Positions 18,088 through 27,255 of a stretch of DNA of 64,000 nt are shown here, piece by piece. The notes beneath the pieces were generated by a model. It ran no database searches and was not told the origin of the DNA. It saw only the letters and a list, made by a program, of their open reading frames with translations. The position numbers and the translations under genes are program-made. The stretch is from Roseihalotalea indica (lineage in GTDB: Bacteria; Bacteroidota; Bacteroidia; Cytophagales; Cyclobacteriaceae): assembly GCF_022458895.1 (NCBI RefSeq), contig NZ_JAINFL010000005.1, forward strand, positions 588,427 through 652,426, given 5' to 3'. Numbering within the stretch: position 1 is the stretch's first letter; each line of letters starts with the position of its first letter.

Positions 18088-20515
18088 AAGATTACGATGG
18101 TTGGGAATATGCCTGCTGCTATGCCAAACCGCCTGGGCACAGTATACGGTAGAAGGGCAGATTAAAAATGAGTCCGGCAATCCGGCTTCCGATGCAGCAA
18201 TCATTTTAGATCAGGCTACTACTGCTGTGTTTACCGATGAATCAGGCTATTTTACGATTGGAGATGTGACGGGGGGAAGCCATGGGCTAATTGTTTTCAA
18301 GTATGGCTATACAACTGATACGCTAACCATTGAGGTGCCTTTATCGGAATCGATCGAGGTGACTTTAACGGAATTATCTCAGGAGCTGGAGGAGGTAGTG
18401 ATTAATCAGGATGCGGCCAGTGCCTTCGGCATCAAGCGGTTGAATATGGTGGAGGGCGTGGGGATTTATGAGGCCAAGAAGACTGAGGTAATCGTAGTGG
18501 ATAAAATTCAGGGCAATGTGGCAGCCAATACTGCCCGGCAGGTGTACGCTAAAATTCCGGGCCTGAATATCTGGGAAAATGATGGTGCCGGTATTCAATT
18601 GGGCATTGGTGGTCGAGGACTAAGCCCGAACCGAACGTCTAACTTTAATGTGCGGCAAAACGGTTATGATATTTCGGCTGATGCGCTAGGCTATCCGGAA
18701 AGCTACTACACACCGCCAACTTTGGCTCTGAAGCAGATTGAGATCATTCGTGGCGCCGCTTCACTTCAGTACGGCACCCAGTTTGGCGGCTTACTGAATT
18801 TTGTGATGAAGCTCGGTCCGGCGGACGATACGTTTCGCTATACCGGGCGGCTGACGGGTGGTTCTTTCGGTTTTATCAATGCCTTCAACAGCATCGGCGG
18901 GCAGACCGGGAAACTGAACTACTACGCTTTTCATGATTACAACCACACCAATGGCTGGCGACCCAATTCCGAATCCGATAAGCATACCGCGTACGGAGGT
19001 GTGCATTACGATCTGACCGATAAGATCAAAGTAGGGCTGGAGTACACTTTTAGTCAGTACCTGGCCCATCAGCCGGGTGGGCTAACCGATGCGCAGTTTC
19101 AGGACAATCCACGACAGTCTAATCGGGCGCGAAACTGGTTTGGGGTTCACTGGAACCTGCTGGCGCACACCTTACAGTACAATGTGAACCCTAACCTGCG
19201 CTTTGATTACCGCGTCTTTCACCTCGATGCTGGACGTGATGCTTTAGGAAACCTCAGCCGCATTGATCGGCCCGATGACGAAAGCCAGCCCCGCAACCTG
19301 ATTCGCGATCGGTACACCAACTGGGGCGGGGAGGTTCGGATGCTGAAGAATTTTGATCTACTTCACTTCAACAATACGCTGGTCGTTGGCGCTCGCTACT
19401 ACCACGGCATGACCCACCAGCAACAAGGTCTTGCTAACAATAGTGGCGATGCTGATTTTGATTTTCTAAACCCAGAGCGGCTGGAGGATTCTGACTTTCG
19501 TTTCCCCGGCAATAACGTTGCGCTGTTTGCCGAAAATATCTTTTTCGTGAACGACCACTGGAGCATCACGCCCGGTCTGCGCTATGAATACATCCAAACC
19601 ACATCCGATGGTTATTACCGCGACGTCCGCAGTAACTTGGCCGGAGAAGTGCTGTTTGACAGTACGGTGATGGAGTACCGGGACAACAGCCGAGACTTTC
19701 TGTTAGCAGGTATAGGCATCAGCTATAAACCGGATGAACAGACCGAGTTTTACGGAAACCTTTCTCAAAATTATCGCGCCATCAACTTCAACGATATTCG
19801 CATCAACAACCCCTCGTTGCGGGTAGATGAAAACCTGTCGGACGAACGGGGTTTCAATGCCGATCTGGGTTTCCGTTCGTTCTCTAATGTTTACAATATC
19901 GACGCTAGCCTCTTCCTGCTCAAATACAATGATCGCATCGGCAATATTCTGCTCACCGAACCTGACCCGCGCTTTGATAACCTGGTCAACCGAACCGTGC
20001 GCTTCCGAACCAACCTGGCCGATGCCGTCATCACCGGAATGGAGTTCTACGGTGAACTGGACTGGTTTGCCTTATTCAACCAACCCGCCCACCAAAGATT
20101 GACTACATTCCTGAACTTGTCTCTAATCTATTCCGAATACCTGACCGATGAATCGCAGCTTCAGGGAAATAAGGTGGAATTAGTGCCACCGGTGAATGCG
20201 AAACTGGGAATTCGGTACCAGTGGAAAGATCTGGAGTTGGGCATACAGGGAAGCTACGTGGCCGAACATTTTTCCGATGCTGCCAACACGCCCTCAATTC
20301 CGGCCGTGCCAACCGCTATTGAAGGTACCATTCCTTCCTACTACGTTATTGACTTTTCCAGTTCATACGCCTGGAAGACCCTGAAGATCTTTGTCGGAGT
20401 GAACAACCTGACCAACAATTTGTACTTTACCCGCCGGGCAGCTGGTTACCCCGGCCCAGGCATTATACCTTCCGATGCCCGAAATGTGTACCTCGGCCTA
20501 GGCTGGGAGTTATAA
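18077..20515 (+). CDS. TonB-dependent receptor (FecA-like), last gene of the imelysin operon
   Basis: An 812-residue outer-membrane receptor. Signal peptide MRTRRLRWLGICLLLCQTAWAQ, then a carboxypeptidase-regulatory-like domain (residues about 23-95), a plug domain (about 135-245: RQVYAKIPGLNIWENDGAG, IEIIRGAASLQYGTQFGG) and a 22-strand-type barrel ending YLGLGWEL. The plug resembles ferric-siderophore or ferric-citrate receptors, not SusC (no VVVGYG motif). It overlaps the upstream HTTM gene by 11 bp, so receptor and HTTM should be made together. The operon context suggests uptake of iron or another metal complex. No hairpin with U-tract was found after the stop. Confidence 0.87.
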   Translation: MRTRRLRWLGICLLLCQTAWAQYTVEGQIKNESGNPASDAAIILDQATTAVFTDESGYFTIGDVTGGSHGLIVFKYGYTTDTLTIEVPLSESIEVTLTELSQELEEVVINQDAASAFGIKRLNMVEGVGIYEAKKTEVIVVDKIQGNVAANTARQVYAKIPGLNIWENDGAGIQLGIGGRGLSPNRTSNFNVRQNGYDISADALGYPESYYTPPTLALKQIEIIRGAASLQYGTQFGGLLNFVMKLGPADDTFRYTGRLTGGSFGFINAFNSIGGQTGKLNYYAFHDYNHTNGWRPNSESDKHTAYGGVHYDLTDKIKVGLEYTFSQYLAHQPGGLTDAQFQDNPRQSNRARNWFGVHWNLLAHTLQYNVNPNLRFDYRVFHLDAGRDALGNLSRIDRPDDESQPRNLIRDRYTNWGGEVRMLKNFDLLHFNNTLVVGARYYHGMTHQQQGLANNSGDADFDFLNPERLEDSDFRFPGNNVALFAENIFFVNDHWSITPGLRYEYIQTTSDGYYRDVRSNLAGEVLFDSTVMEYRDNSRDFLLAGIGISYKPDEQTEFYGNLSQNYRAINFNDIRINNPSLRVDENLSDERGFNADLGFRSFSNVYNIDASLFLLKYNDRIGNILLTEPDPRFDNLVNRTVRFRTNLADAVITGMEFYGELDWFALFNQPAHQRLTTFLNLSLIYSEYLTDESQLQGNKVELVPPVNAKLGIRYQWKDLELGIQGSYVAEHFSDAANTPSIPAVPTAIEGTIPSYYVIDFSSSYAWKTLKIFVGVNNLTNNLYFTRRAAGYPGPGIIPSDARNVYLGLGWEL

Positions 20516-20740
20516 GTGCTATCCTTTGCGAAATTCAGGCCAGCCCCGATGCTACTTCGCCCTTCCAGCATTCTTTAAACTTCTTTTTGCCATGTTACCA
20601 ATTAATAGTTAGCTTTTAGGGCGAAGAGGGTAAATGATGAACGGTTAACGGCGAAGGGTATAGGGGCATTATGGGATAGTAGAGGTAAATGGAGACCTCA
20701 TAGGGTGAGGTATTGCTATAGTGAGGTTGATCTTCTCGTT

Positions 20741-20776
20741 GGAGACTTCGCCGGAGACTTCGTCGGGGACTTCGGG
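20741..20776. repeat. Tandem repeat, 3 x 12 bp
   Basis: Units GGAGACTTCGCC, GGAGACTTCGTC and GGGGACTTCGGG, in the intergenic spacer. Confidence 0.6.
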
Positions 20777-20917
20777 AGTTTAAGAACTTAAAGAAGCCAG
20801 TACATATCATGGCCCTAAACTTCCGAAGTCTAGTCTAGGAAAGTGGAGAGGTGCAAATGGAGAATTGAGTTGGAAATCTGGAAGACAGAGCGATAAAACA
20901 TTATAAATGGTAGCCTT

Positions 20918-20971
20918 CAGCAATCCAACAATCAGACAATAGAACAATTAAACAATCTAACATACAATCAA
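20918..20971. repeat. Low-complexity CAATC/AACAAT repeat
   Basis: An imperfect repeat of CAATC, ACAAT and similar words just ahead of the PhoD-like gene. Its composition is the reverse complement of 10321-10380. Confidence 0.45.
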
Positions 20972-20982
20972 CCTTAATCTAG

Positions 20983-23613
20983 ATGCATCGAAGAGAAGCG
21001 GTAAAGGCTATTGCAATCAGTACGGTAACTCCCCAGTTTCTGATTGCTAATTCAAAACGATTTAAAAAGAGTAAAACATCTCGCCCGCTGGCCCCGACCG
21101 AGGTGGTGGAAAGCAACTGGCAGCAGTGGCCCGACATGCCCTGGGTAGGGCCAGAATACTGGGGCAATCGTCTGCAAGACTGGCAGATTAAGGACGGAAA
21201 ACTACAGTGCGACGTTCGGGCCGAAAACCGAACGCTGCACTCACTAACCTGCCAGCTATCAGAAAGCGCCAAGGCTTTTGAAACCAGCGTGATACTGGAG
21301 TTTCCAGATTCTCAGTCAGAGAAATCAGAAAAGAACTATGCCGGGTTCAGGATAGGTGCTAAAGGAAAATTTGATGATTACCGTTCGGCGGCTGTATTTG
21401 GCAATGGCATTGATGTCGGGGTAACGACTGAAGGCAAGCTCTTCATCGGTGAGCAAAGCAGCCCGGATACTTTTACTTTTGAGCAGCGTATAAAATTAGT
21501 ACTACAGGTTACTCCCAATGGCAATAATCCTCGGATCAAATTAACGGCAGAGAGTCTATCCAGCGGTCAGACACTGGCCAGCTTTATTGTTAATCAGATT
21601 CCTTCCGGGCAGTTGACCGGGAATATCGCGTTGATTTCTCATTTTGCCGAATCCGAAGAAAATGCCGATCAGCCTGCCGTTGCGTTTGATCGCTGGTCTA
21701 TCAGCGGCGAGCGGGTGCGGTACGATGCTGAGCAAACCTTTGGGCCCATTTGTTTTGCCCAGTATACTCTGCACCAGAAAACGCTCAAGTTAACCGCTCA
21801 GCTTACCCCGGTAGAAACAATTCCGAGGCATCAGGTGGTATTGCAGATGAAAGAGGGTAATCAGTGGAAAACAAAGCAGGAAGCCGAAATTGATCCGATG
21901 GGACGGTCAGCACAATTCCGGCTGGAAAATTGGGATTATGACGAAAGTGTACCTTACCGGGTTCAGGTGACGCTTCCCTTGAAGGATGGAGAAAAGACCT
22001 ATACCTATGAAGGAATTATTGCTAAGGAGCCGAAGGATGCTAGCCAGGTGAAGATGGCTGTGTTTAGCTGTAATGGCGACTTTGGCTTTCCCGATACCGA
22101 AGTTTCAATCAACGTGAACAAGCATAAGCCGGATATGGCAGTCTTCCTGGGCGATCAGTTTTATGAGAGCACCGGTGGTTTTCGTATACAGACTTCGCCC
22201 ATAGAAAAGGCTACGCTGGATTATCTGCGTAAGTGGTATATGTTTGGTTGGTCGTATCGGGAGGTTTTCCGAAATATTCCCTCGGCCTGTATTCCGGATG
22301 ATCACGATGTGTATCATGGGAATATCTGGGGAGAAGGAGGGAAGCATGCCCCTACTGATGATGGTTGGGGATATGAAGCTCAGGATCAGGGTGGGTACAA
22401 AATGCCGCCCGAATGGGTGAATATGGTGCAGCGCACCCAAACCGGTCATTTGCCCGATCCGTACGATCCTACCCCAGTGAAGCAGGGAATCGGAGTGTAT
22501 TATACCGCCTGGAACTACGGAGGTATTAGTTTCGCCATCCTGGAAGACCGGAAGTTTAAAACGGCTCCCAAGCACGCACTGCCCGAAGACGCTAAAGTAC
22601 TCAATGGCTTCATCCAGAATCCTGAGTTCAACATTAAAGCCCACTACAATCTGGAGGCTGATTTGCTGGGTGACCGACAGCTTACCTTCCTGAAAGACTG
22701 GACGACCGACTGGAAAGAAGGTGCCGAAATGAAAGCGGTGCTGACACAGACAAACTTCTGCACGGTGGCTACCCTACCCAAAGGCAGTATTATCGACAGC
22801 ATTGTACCTCGCCTTCCTATTCCTGAACTGGGAGAGTATGTGCCCGGAGATGCTCCCACCACCGATATGGACTCCAACGGCTGGCCGCAAAAAGGGCGAG
22901 ACGAAGCCGTGAGAATCATCAGAAAAGCCTTTGCGCTACACGTTGCCGGTGACCAACACCTGGCCAGCACCGTGCACTATGGGGTAGATGAATATCGGGA
23001 TTCGGGTTATGCCTTTGCTGGTCCGGCCCTGAATAATATTTTTCCCCGACGTTGGTGGCCCACCCTGGAAGATGATCATCAGCCTTTACCCGGTCAACCC
23101 GAGTATACCGGAGATTTTGAGGATGGCTTTGGCAATAAAATTACCATTCATGCAGTGGCCAACCCCCGGCAAACTAATCGGGAACCGGCTATTATTTACG
23201 ATCGGGCTACCGGTTACGGAATCATTACCTTTGATAAGCAGGAGCGCAACATGAAAATTGAGTGCTGGCCCCGTTACGTTGATCCGGAGCAGGAACCCGA
23301 CGGGCAGTATGCTGGGTGGCCCATTACAGTTTCTCAAGCAGATAATTACGCCCGAACCGCTGCCGGTTTCCTGGACGAACTACAGATTGAAGGGGCTACC
23401 GACCCGGTGGTAGCTGTGGTCAATGAAGAAAGTGGCGAAACTGAATACATGCTGCGTATTAAAGGAAATCGCTTCCGACCTAAAGTCTTTGCTGAAGGAA
23501 AATATACTGTAAAGATCAGCGAGCCTGATTCACAAATGGAGACGAGTTTAACGGGTCTGGTAGCCAGAATGGACAAATCTCAGGGAGCGGTAAAGAAGGT
23601 TACCTTGAGCTAA
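20983..23613 (+). CDS. PhoD-like metallophosphatase family protein
   Basis: 876 residues. The N-terminus MHRREAVKAIAISTVTPQFL looks like a weak Tat-type signal (RRE). Residues about 45-230 resemble a concanavalin/laminin-like binding module. A metallophosphatase core follows with VFSCNGDFGFPDTEVS, the metal-ligand motifs FLGDQFYES, CIPDDHDVYHGNIWGEGG and HVAGDQHLASTVHYG, as in PhoD-type phosphodiesterases and alkaline phosphatase D relatives. The C-terminal about 120 residues form a beta-rich extension. It is probably secreted or periplasmic, hydrolysing phosphomonoesters or diesters. It stands alone, 115 bp upstream of the Gfo/Idh/MocA operon from which a palindrome separates it. The actual substrate is unknown. 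Confidence 0.8.
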   Translation: MHRREAVKAIAISTVTPQFLIANSKRFKKSKTSRPLAPTEVVESNWQQWPDMPWVGPEYWGNRLQDWQIKDGKLQCDVRAENRTLHSLTCQLSESAKAFETSVILEFPDSQSEKSEKNYAGFRIGAKGKFDDYRSAAVFGNGIDVGVTTEGKLFIGEQSSPDTFTFEQRIKLVLQVTPNGNNPRIKLTAESLSSGQTLASFIVNQIPSGQLTGNIALISHFAESEENADQPAVAFDRWSISGERVRYDAEQTFGPICFAQYTLHQKTLKLTAQLTPVETIPRHQVVLQMKEGNQWKTKQEAEIDPMGRSAQFRLENWDYDESVPYRVQVTLPLKDGEKTYTYEGIIAKEPKDASQVKMAVFSCNGDFGFPDTEVSINVNKHKPDMAVFLGDQFYESTGGFRIQTSPIEKATLDYLRKWYMFGWSYREVFRNIPSACIPDDHDVYHGNIWGEGGKHAPTDDGWGYEAQDQGGYKMPPEWVNMVQRTQTGHLPDPYDPTPVKQGIGVYYTAWNYGGISFAILEDRKFKTAPKHALPEDAKVLNGFIQNPEFNIKAHYNLEADLLGDRQLTFLKDWTTDWKEGAEMKAVLTQTNFCTVATLPKGSIIDSIVPRLPIPELGEYVPGDAPTTDMDSNGWPQKGRDEAVRIIRKAFALHVAGDQHLASTVHYGVDEYRDSGYAFAGPALNNIFPRRWWPTLEDDHQPLPGQPEYTGDFEDGFGNKITIHAVANPRQTNREPAIIYDRATGYGIITFDKQERNMKIECWPRYVDPEQEPDGQYAGWPITVSQADNYARTAAGFLDELQIEGATDPVVAVVNEESGETEYMLRIKGNRFRPKVFAEGKYTVKISEPDSQMETSLTGLVARMDKSQGAVKKVTLS

Positions 23614-23687
23614 GTTGTGTATGATCCCGGGAAAAGAAACGAAGCTAATTAAAGTTAAATATTTCTTTTCTGAATATTTTTATTAAT

Positions 23688-23705
23688 TTCGGGTACGTAC
23701 CCGAA
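23688..23705. promoter_or_regulatory. 18-bp perfect palindrome, candidate operator of the four-gene operon
   Basis: TTCGGGTACGTACCCGAA, 23 bp ahead of the ATG at 23729. It is GC-rich within an AT-rich leader, and its position overlaps or follows the likely transcription start, as expected for a repressor site. No regulator gene is adjacent. Confidence 0.55.
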
Positions 23706-23728
23706 TAATCACTTCGAAACCAAAAAAA

Positions 23729-24943
23729 ATGACTGACTACCAACAATCTCGACGGAAGTTTATCATAACTGGTGCGGCCGCAGCTTCAGGTGCCGCCTTC
23801 GGTTATCATAGCTTGTCGGCTATGGAAATGCCCGTTTTCACTAAAGATGATCCCGTCCGTGTTGGGCTCATCGGGTCGGGAAGGCGCGGTACTGGCTTGG
23901 CGCATGTGCTGAAAACATTACCTGGATTAGAACTGGTTGCCTGTTGTGATGTGCTGCCGGAGCATCTTCAGAATGGATTAAAGGTGGCTCCCGAAGCAAA
24001 AGGGTATAAGGATTACCGTAAACTGCTGGAGGATAAAAACATTGATGCAGTTATCATCGCCTCTCCCCTGTACTTACATTATCAGATGGCGATGGATGCT
24101 TTGTCAGCAGGAAAGGATATTTATCTGGAAAAAACCATGACCTATGATATCTCGCAGGCATTGGAATTTGCCAAGAAAGTAACCGATTCAGATCGGGTGG
24201 TACAAATTGGTCATCAGTACCGCTACTACGACATTTACTACCAGGTAAAAAACATTATTTCCAAAGGCTGGGCCGGTGATATCATGCACTACGAATGCCA
24301 GTACCACAGTAACCACGATTGGCGACGGCCGGTTTCCGATCCTAAACTGGAAAAGCAGATCAACTGGCGCATGTACCGTGAGTATTCCGGTGGACTGATG
24401 GCCGAACTCTGCGCGCATCAGATTGATATTGTGAACTGGATGACCGACAGTCATCCGCTTAAAGTAACCGGGTTTGGCGGCATTGATTACTGGCAGGATG
24501 GCCGGGAAACTTACGATAATGTGCGCACCATCTTCGAGTATCCTGGTGGAGTAAAATCCAGCGTGTCTTCTATTCTCAGCAATGCGTATAAAGGCTACTC
24601 CATCCGGGTGCTGGGTACGAAAGCTACTATTGAAATTCTTCGGAATCAGGCGTTCATGTACGCTGAGCCGCAGGAAGTTGAACGGGGAGTGGTAGACGGA
24701 GTATCCGGGGCAACCATTCAGGCCTGGACCCAAGGGGAGGCGGTGCCCATTGAGTTTGAGGCTCCCGAAGGCGGAGACCCTACCAGCAGTGCTTTACTGT
24801 CCTTTGCCGAGTGCGTTAAAAATCGTAAGCAACCGGTGTGTAATGTTGAAACCGGACTGAATGCTGCCATATCGGTACATTTAGGCAATAAATCTATGCG
24901 AGAGGAGAAAGTACAACATTGGAAGCCGGAATATTCCGTGTAA
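23729..24943 (+). CDS. Gfo/Idh/MocA family oxidoreductase with Tat signal
   Basis: 404 residues. A twin-arginine signal, QQSRRKFIITGAAAASGAAF, indicates folded export with bound cofactor. A Rossmann domain follows (VRVGLIGSGRRGTGLAHVLK; ELVACCDV), then the EKTMTYDISQAL helix matching the family EKP motif, with Thr in place of Pro. The C-terminal alpha/beta domain contains MAELCAHQIDIVNWM, with the usual catalytic His. The family oxidises or interconverts sugars and cyclitols using NAD(P). It is the first gene of a run with an Nramp-like transporter, an epimerase-like protein and a DapA-like aldolase, so it probably performs the first oxidation of a sugar or polyol in the periplasm. Substrate unknown. 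Confidence 0.87.
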   Translation: MTDYQQSRRKFIITGAAAASGAAFGYHSLSAMEMPVFTKDDPVRVGLIGSGRRGTGLAHVLKTLPGLELVACCDVLPEHLQNGLKVAPEAKGYKDYRKLLEDKNIDAVIIASPLYLHYQMAMDALSAGKDIYLEKTMTYDISQALEFAKKVTDSDRVVQIGHQYRYYDIYYQVKNIISKGWAGDIMHYECQYHSNHDWRRPVSDPKLEKQINWRMYREYSGGLMAELCAHQIDIVNWMTDSHPLKVTGFGGIDYWQDGRETYDNVRTIFEYPGGVKSSVSSILSNAYKGYSIRVLGTKATIEILRNQAFMYAEPQEVERGVVDGVSGATIQAWTQGEAVPIEFEAPEGGDPTSSALLSFAECVKNRKQPVCNVETGLNAAISVHLGNKSMREEKVQHWKPEYSV

Positions 24944-24967
24944 AGAGAAATACCTAACAACTATCTA

Positions 24968-26227
24968 TTGTATAAGGAACGCTACACTACCGAACAGTCA
25001 GATCAGAATTTAAACCATCAACCGGCCTCAGTCACCCGAAAATGGCTATCGTACTTGGGGCCAGGCATTATTACGGCTGCTTTGGTCTTTGGGCCGGGCA
25101 GTCTGACGGTCACCTCCAAACTGGGCGCCATGTTTGGTTATCAGCTGTTGTGGGCAATTATGGTGGCCGTCTTTTTTATGATCATTTTTACTGAAATGGG
25201 AGCCCGGGTCGGCATGGTTACCCAAACCTCACTGTTAACGCTGTTTAAGGAGAAATGGGGGAAAGGGGCTTCTATTACCTTAGGCATCTGCATCTTTTTA
25301 ATTACGGCTTCTTTTCAGGCGGGTAATACAGTGGGAGCCAGCCTGGCATTTGCCGAACTCTTCCAAACGGAAGTGAAACCCTGGGTTGTCGTGTTTACAC
25401 TGATGGCTCTTACCTTGCTGTTTTTTAGCTCTTTTTACAAGATTCTGGAAAAAGTGATGATTGCCCTGGTCGGGCTGATGTTGCTTTCTTTTTTCATTAC
25501 CCTTTTGCTAGCAAAGCCGAATTTATCGTCGTTGCTAGAAGGATTAATTCCGGGCATCCCCAGTGGTTCAGAGATGCTAACAATTGCTTTAATTGCCTCC
25601 AGCTTTTCCGTGGTGGGATCCTTCTACCAGTCGTATCTGGTGCGGGAAAAAGGCTGGAAGGCTGATTCAATGCGTCAGGGCAAACGAGAAAGTATAGCCG
25701 GTATTCTGATCCTGGGACTCATCTCATCCTTTATCCTGATCAATGCGGCCGCCATCTTGCACCCGCAGGGTATTCAGGTAAATTCGGCCACGGATATGGG
25801 GCTTGCACTGGCACCTCTATACGGTAGCACTGCCACTTACATATTCATGTTGGGGTTGTTTGCCGCCTCATTTTCCTCACTCATCGGCAATGCTACCATT
25901 GGCGGTTCACTGCTTTCCGACGCCTTTTCATTGGGCTATCATCTCAATCAAAAAAATGTGCGAATGATGATTATGCTGGTAATGCTGATCGGAGCTGGAA
26001 TTGCTTTTACGTTTGGTCGGCTACCCCTGGAGTTGATCATCTTTGCCCAGGCTATTACTGTGGTAATTGCTCCCTTAATCGGCATCGCACTGCTGATCAT
26101 CGCGAATGATCGGCAGTTGATGGGTGAGCAGCGGAATAAATTATGGAAAAATATTGGCGGAGTACTGGGCCTATTGTTATTGATTTTTCTATCGGCCAGC
26201 CACATCCGTTCCTTCATTATCAATTAA
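24968..26227 (+). CDS. Nramp-like membrane transporter lacking canonical metal-site residues
   Basis: A 419-residue protein with about eleven transmembrane helices and Nramp architecture (LSYLGPGIITAALVFGPG; FMIIFTEMGARVGMVTQTSL). The frame is closed upstream by the stop of the preceding gene, and the only workable start is TTG at 24968, 24 bp after that stop. Nramp metal transporters coordinate metal with DPGN in helix 1 and a Met-Pro-His in helix 6. Here helix 1 reads FGPGSLTVTSK and helix 6 reads ASSFSVVGSFYQS, so Asp, Asn and Met are missing. I infer that it may carry an organic substrate for the neighbouring enzymes, not Mn2+ or Fe2+. The next gene starts 9 bp downstream. Confidence 0.8.
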   Translation: MYKERYTTEQSDQNLNHQPASVTRKWLSYLGPGIITAALVFGPGSLTVTSKLGAMFGYQLLWAIMVAVFFMIIFTEMGARVGMVTQTSLLTLFKEKWGKGASITLGICIFLITASFQAGNTVGASLAFAELFQTEVKPWVVVFTLMALTLLFFSSFYKILEKVMIALVGLMLLSFFITLLLAKPNLSSLLEGLIPGIPSGSEMLTIALIASSFSVVGSFYQSYLVREKGWKADSMRQGKRESIAGILILGLISSFILINAAAILHPQGIQVNSATDMGLALAPLYGSTATYIFMLGLFAASFSSLIGNATIGGSLLSDAFSLGYHLNQKNVRMMIMLVMLIGAGIAFTFGRLPLELIIFAQAITVVIAPLIGIALLIIANDRQLMGEQRNKLWKNIGGVLGLLLLIFLSASHIRSFIIN

Positions 26228-26236
26228 GCTTTACGC

Positions 26237-27253
26237 ATGCAAGATTTAACCAAATTCAAAGAAGAAATTTTACAGCCCAGTAAGGCCCTGGTTCACGATC
26301 TCAGTACGTTGGAAGGGGATATTATGATACTGGGGGTAGGCGGAAAGATGGGGCCTAGCTTAGCGGAGTTGGCCCAGAAAGCCTTGCAGGCAGCTAATAA
26401 AAACAATAAGGTAATCGGTGTAGCCCGGTTTTCCGAATCAAACCTCCAGCAAAGCCTGGAGGAACAAGGTATTCATACCATCAAGGCAGATCTGCTGGAA
26501 GAAGATCAGTTACAGCGGCTACCCGATGCGAAGAACATCATTTTTATGGCCGGTACCAAGTTTGGCACTACCGGTAATGAGTCTTTCACCTGGGCAATGA
26601 ACAGCTATCTTCCGGGCCGAGTAGCCGACCGGTTTAAAAAATCCCGGATCGTGGCATTCTCTACAGGTAATGTGTATCCATTTGTACCAATCCATTCGGG
26701 GGGAGCCACTGAAGAAACGCTCCCCGGTCCTTTAGGCGAATATGCGCAATCTTGTTTGGGCAGAGAACGCGTGTTAGAGCACTTCTCCAAGAAGAACCAA
26801 ACGCCCATGGTGCTATATCGCCTGAACTACGCCGTCGATTTTCGCTATGGAGTATTGCTGGAGATTGCCAAATCAGTGTTAGAAGATAGGGAAATAGACC
26901 TGAGCACCGGGCAGGCTAATGTAATCTGGCAGGGCGATGCAAATGAGTATGCTTTGCGGTGCCTCAATTTGTGCAGTACTCCACCCAGAAAGTTAAATAT
27001 TACGGGACCAGAAACCGTCTCGGTACGCTGGGCCGCCCAGGAGTTTGGAAAACTATTTGATAAAGACCCTCAATTTATTAACCAGGAGCAATCCACCGCA
27101 CTACTGAGTAACGCGTCAGAAGCTCATCAGCTCTTCGGATACCCCCAAGTATCTCTGAAAGAAATGATCAGGATTCTGGCCACCTGGCTAACGCAGGGAG
27201 GAGAAACCATTAACAAACCTACCCATTTTCAGGAGCGACAAGGAGCATTTTAA
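26237..27253 (+). CDS. NAD-dependent epimerase/dehydratase-like protein with altered YxxxK
   Basis: 338 residues of short-chain dehydrogenase fold. The N-terminal nucleotide-binding loop is GVGGKMGPSLAELAQ near residues 34-48. The strand-4 segment FSTGNVYPF is as in extended SDR epimerases. Where these have YxxxK, this protein reads YAQSCLGRER: the Tyr is present and the Lys is replaced by Cys. It may therefore use unusual chemistry or a shifted base, or be a dehydrogenase with a different active site. It is 9 bp after the transporter gene and 2 bp before the aldolase gene, so co-translated. Function unassigned beyond sugar or sugar-acid metabolism. Confidence 0.75.
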   Translation: MQDLTKFKEEILQPSKALVHDLSTLEGDIMILGVGGKMGPSLAELAQKALQAANKNNKVIGVARFSESNLQQSLEEQGIHTIKADLLEEDQLQRLPDAKNIIFMAGTKFGTTGNESFTWAMNSYLPGRVADRFKKSRIVAFSTGNVYPFVPIHSGGATEETLPGPLGEYAQSCLGRERVLEHFSKKNQTPMVLYRLNYAVDFRYGVLLEIAKSVLEDREIDLSTGQANVIWQGDANEYALRCLNLCSTPPRKLNITGPETVSVRWAAQEFGKLFDKDPQFINQEQSTALLSNASEAHQLFGYPQVSLKEMIRILATWLTQGGETINKPTHFQERQGAF

Positions 27254-27255
27254 GC

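Larger units (their letters stand above)
20516..20982. other. Gene-free spacer with low-complexity repeats
   Basis: No supportable gene. It contains three 12-bp tandem units (GGAGACTTCGCC type, 20741-20776) and the imperfect CAATC/AACAAT repeat at 20918-20971. Any promoter for the PhoD-like gene must lie here, but no clear consensus was seen. Confidence 0.6.

Noticed and set aside
20616..20810. 64-codon minus-strand ORF (MICTGFFKFLNSRSPRRSLR...)
   Set aside because: It consists largely of the 12-bp tandem repeat and low-complexity sequence.
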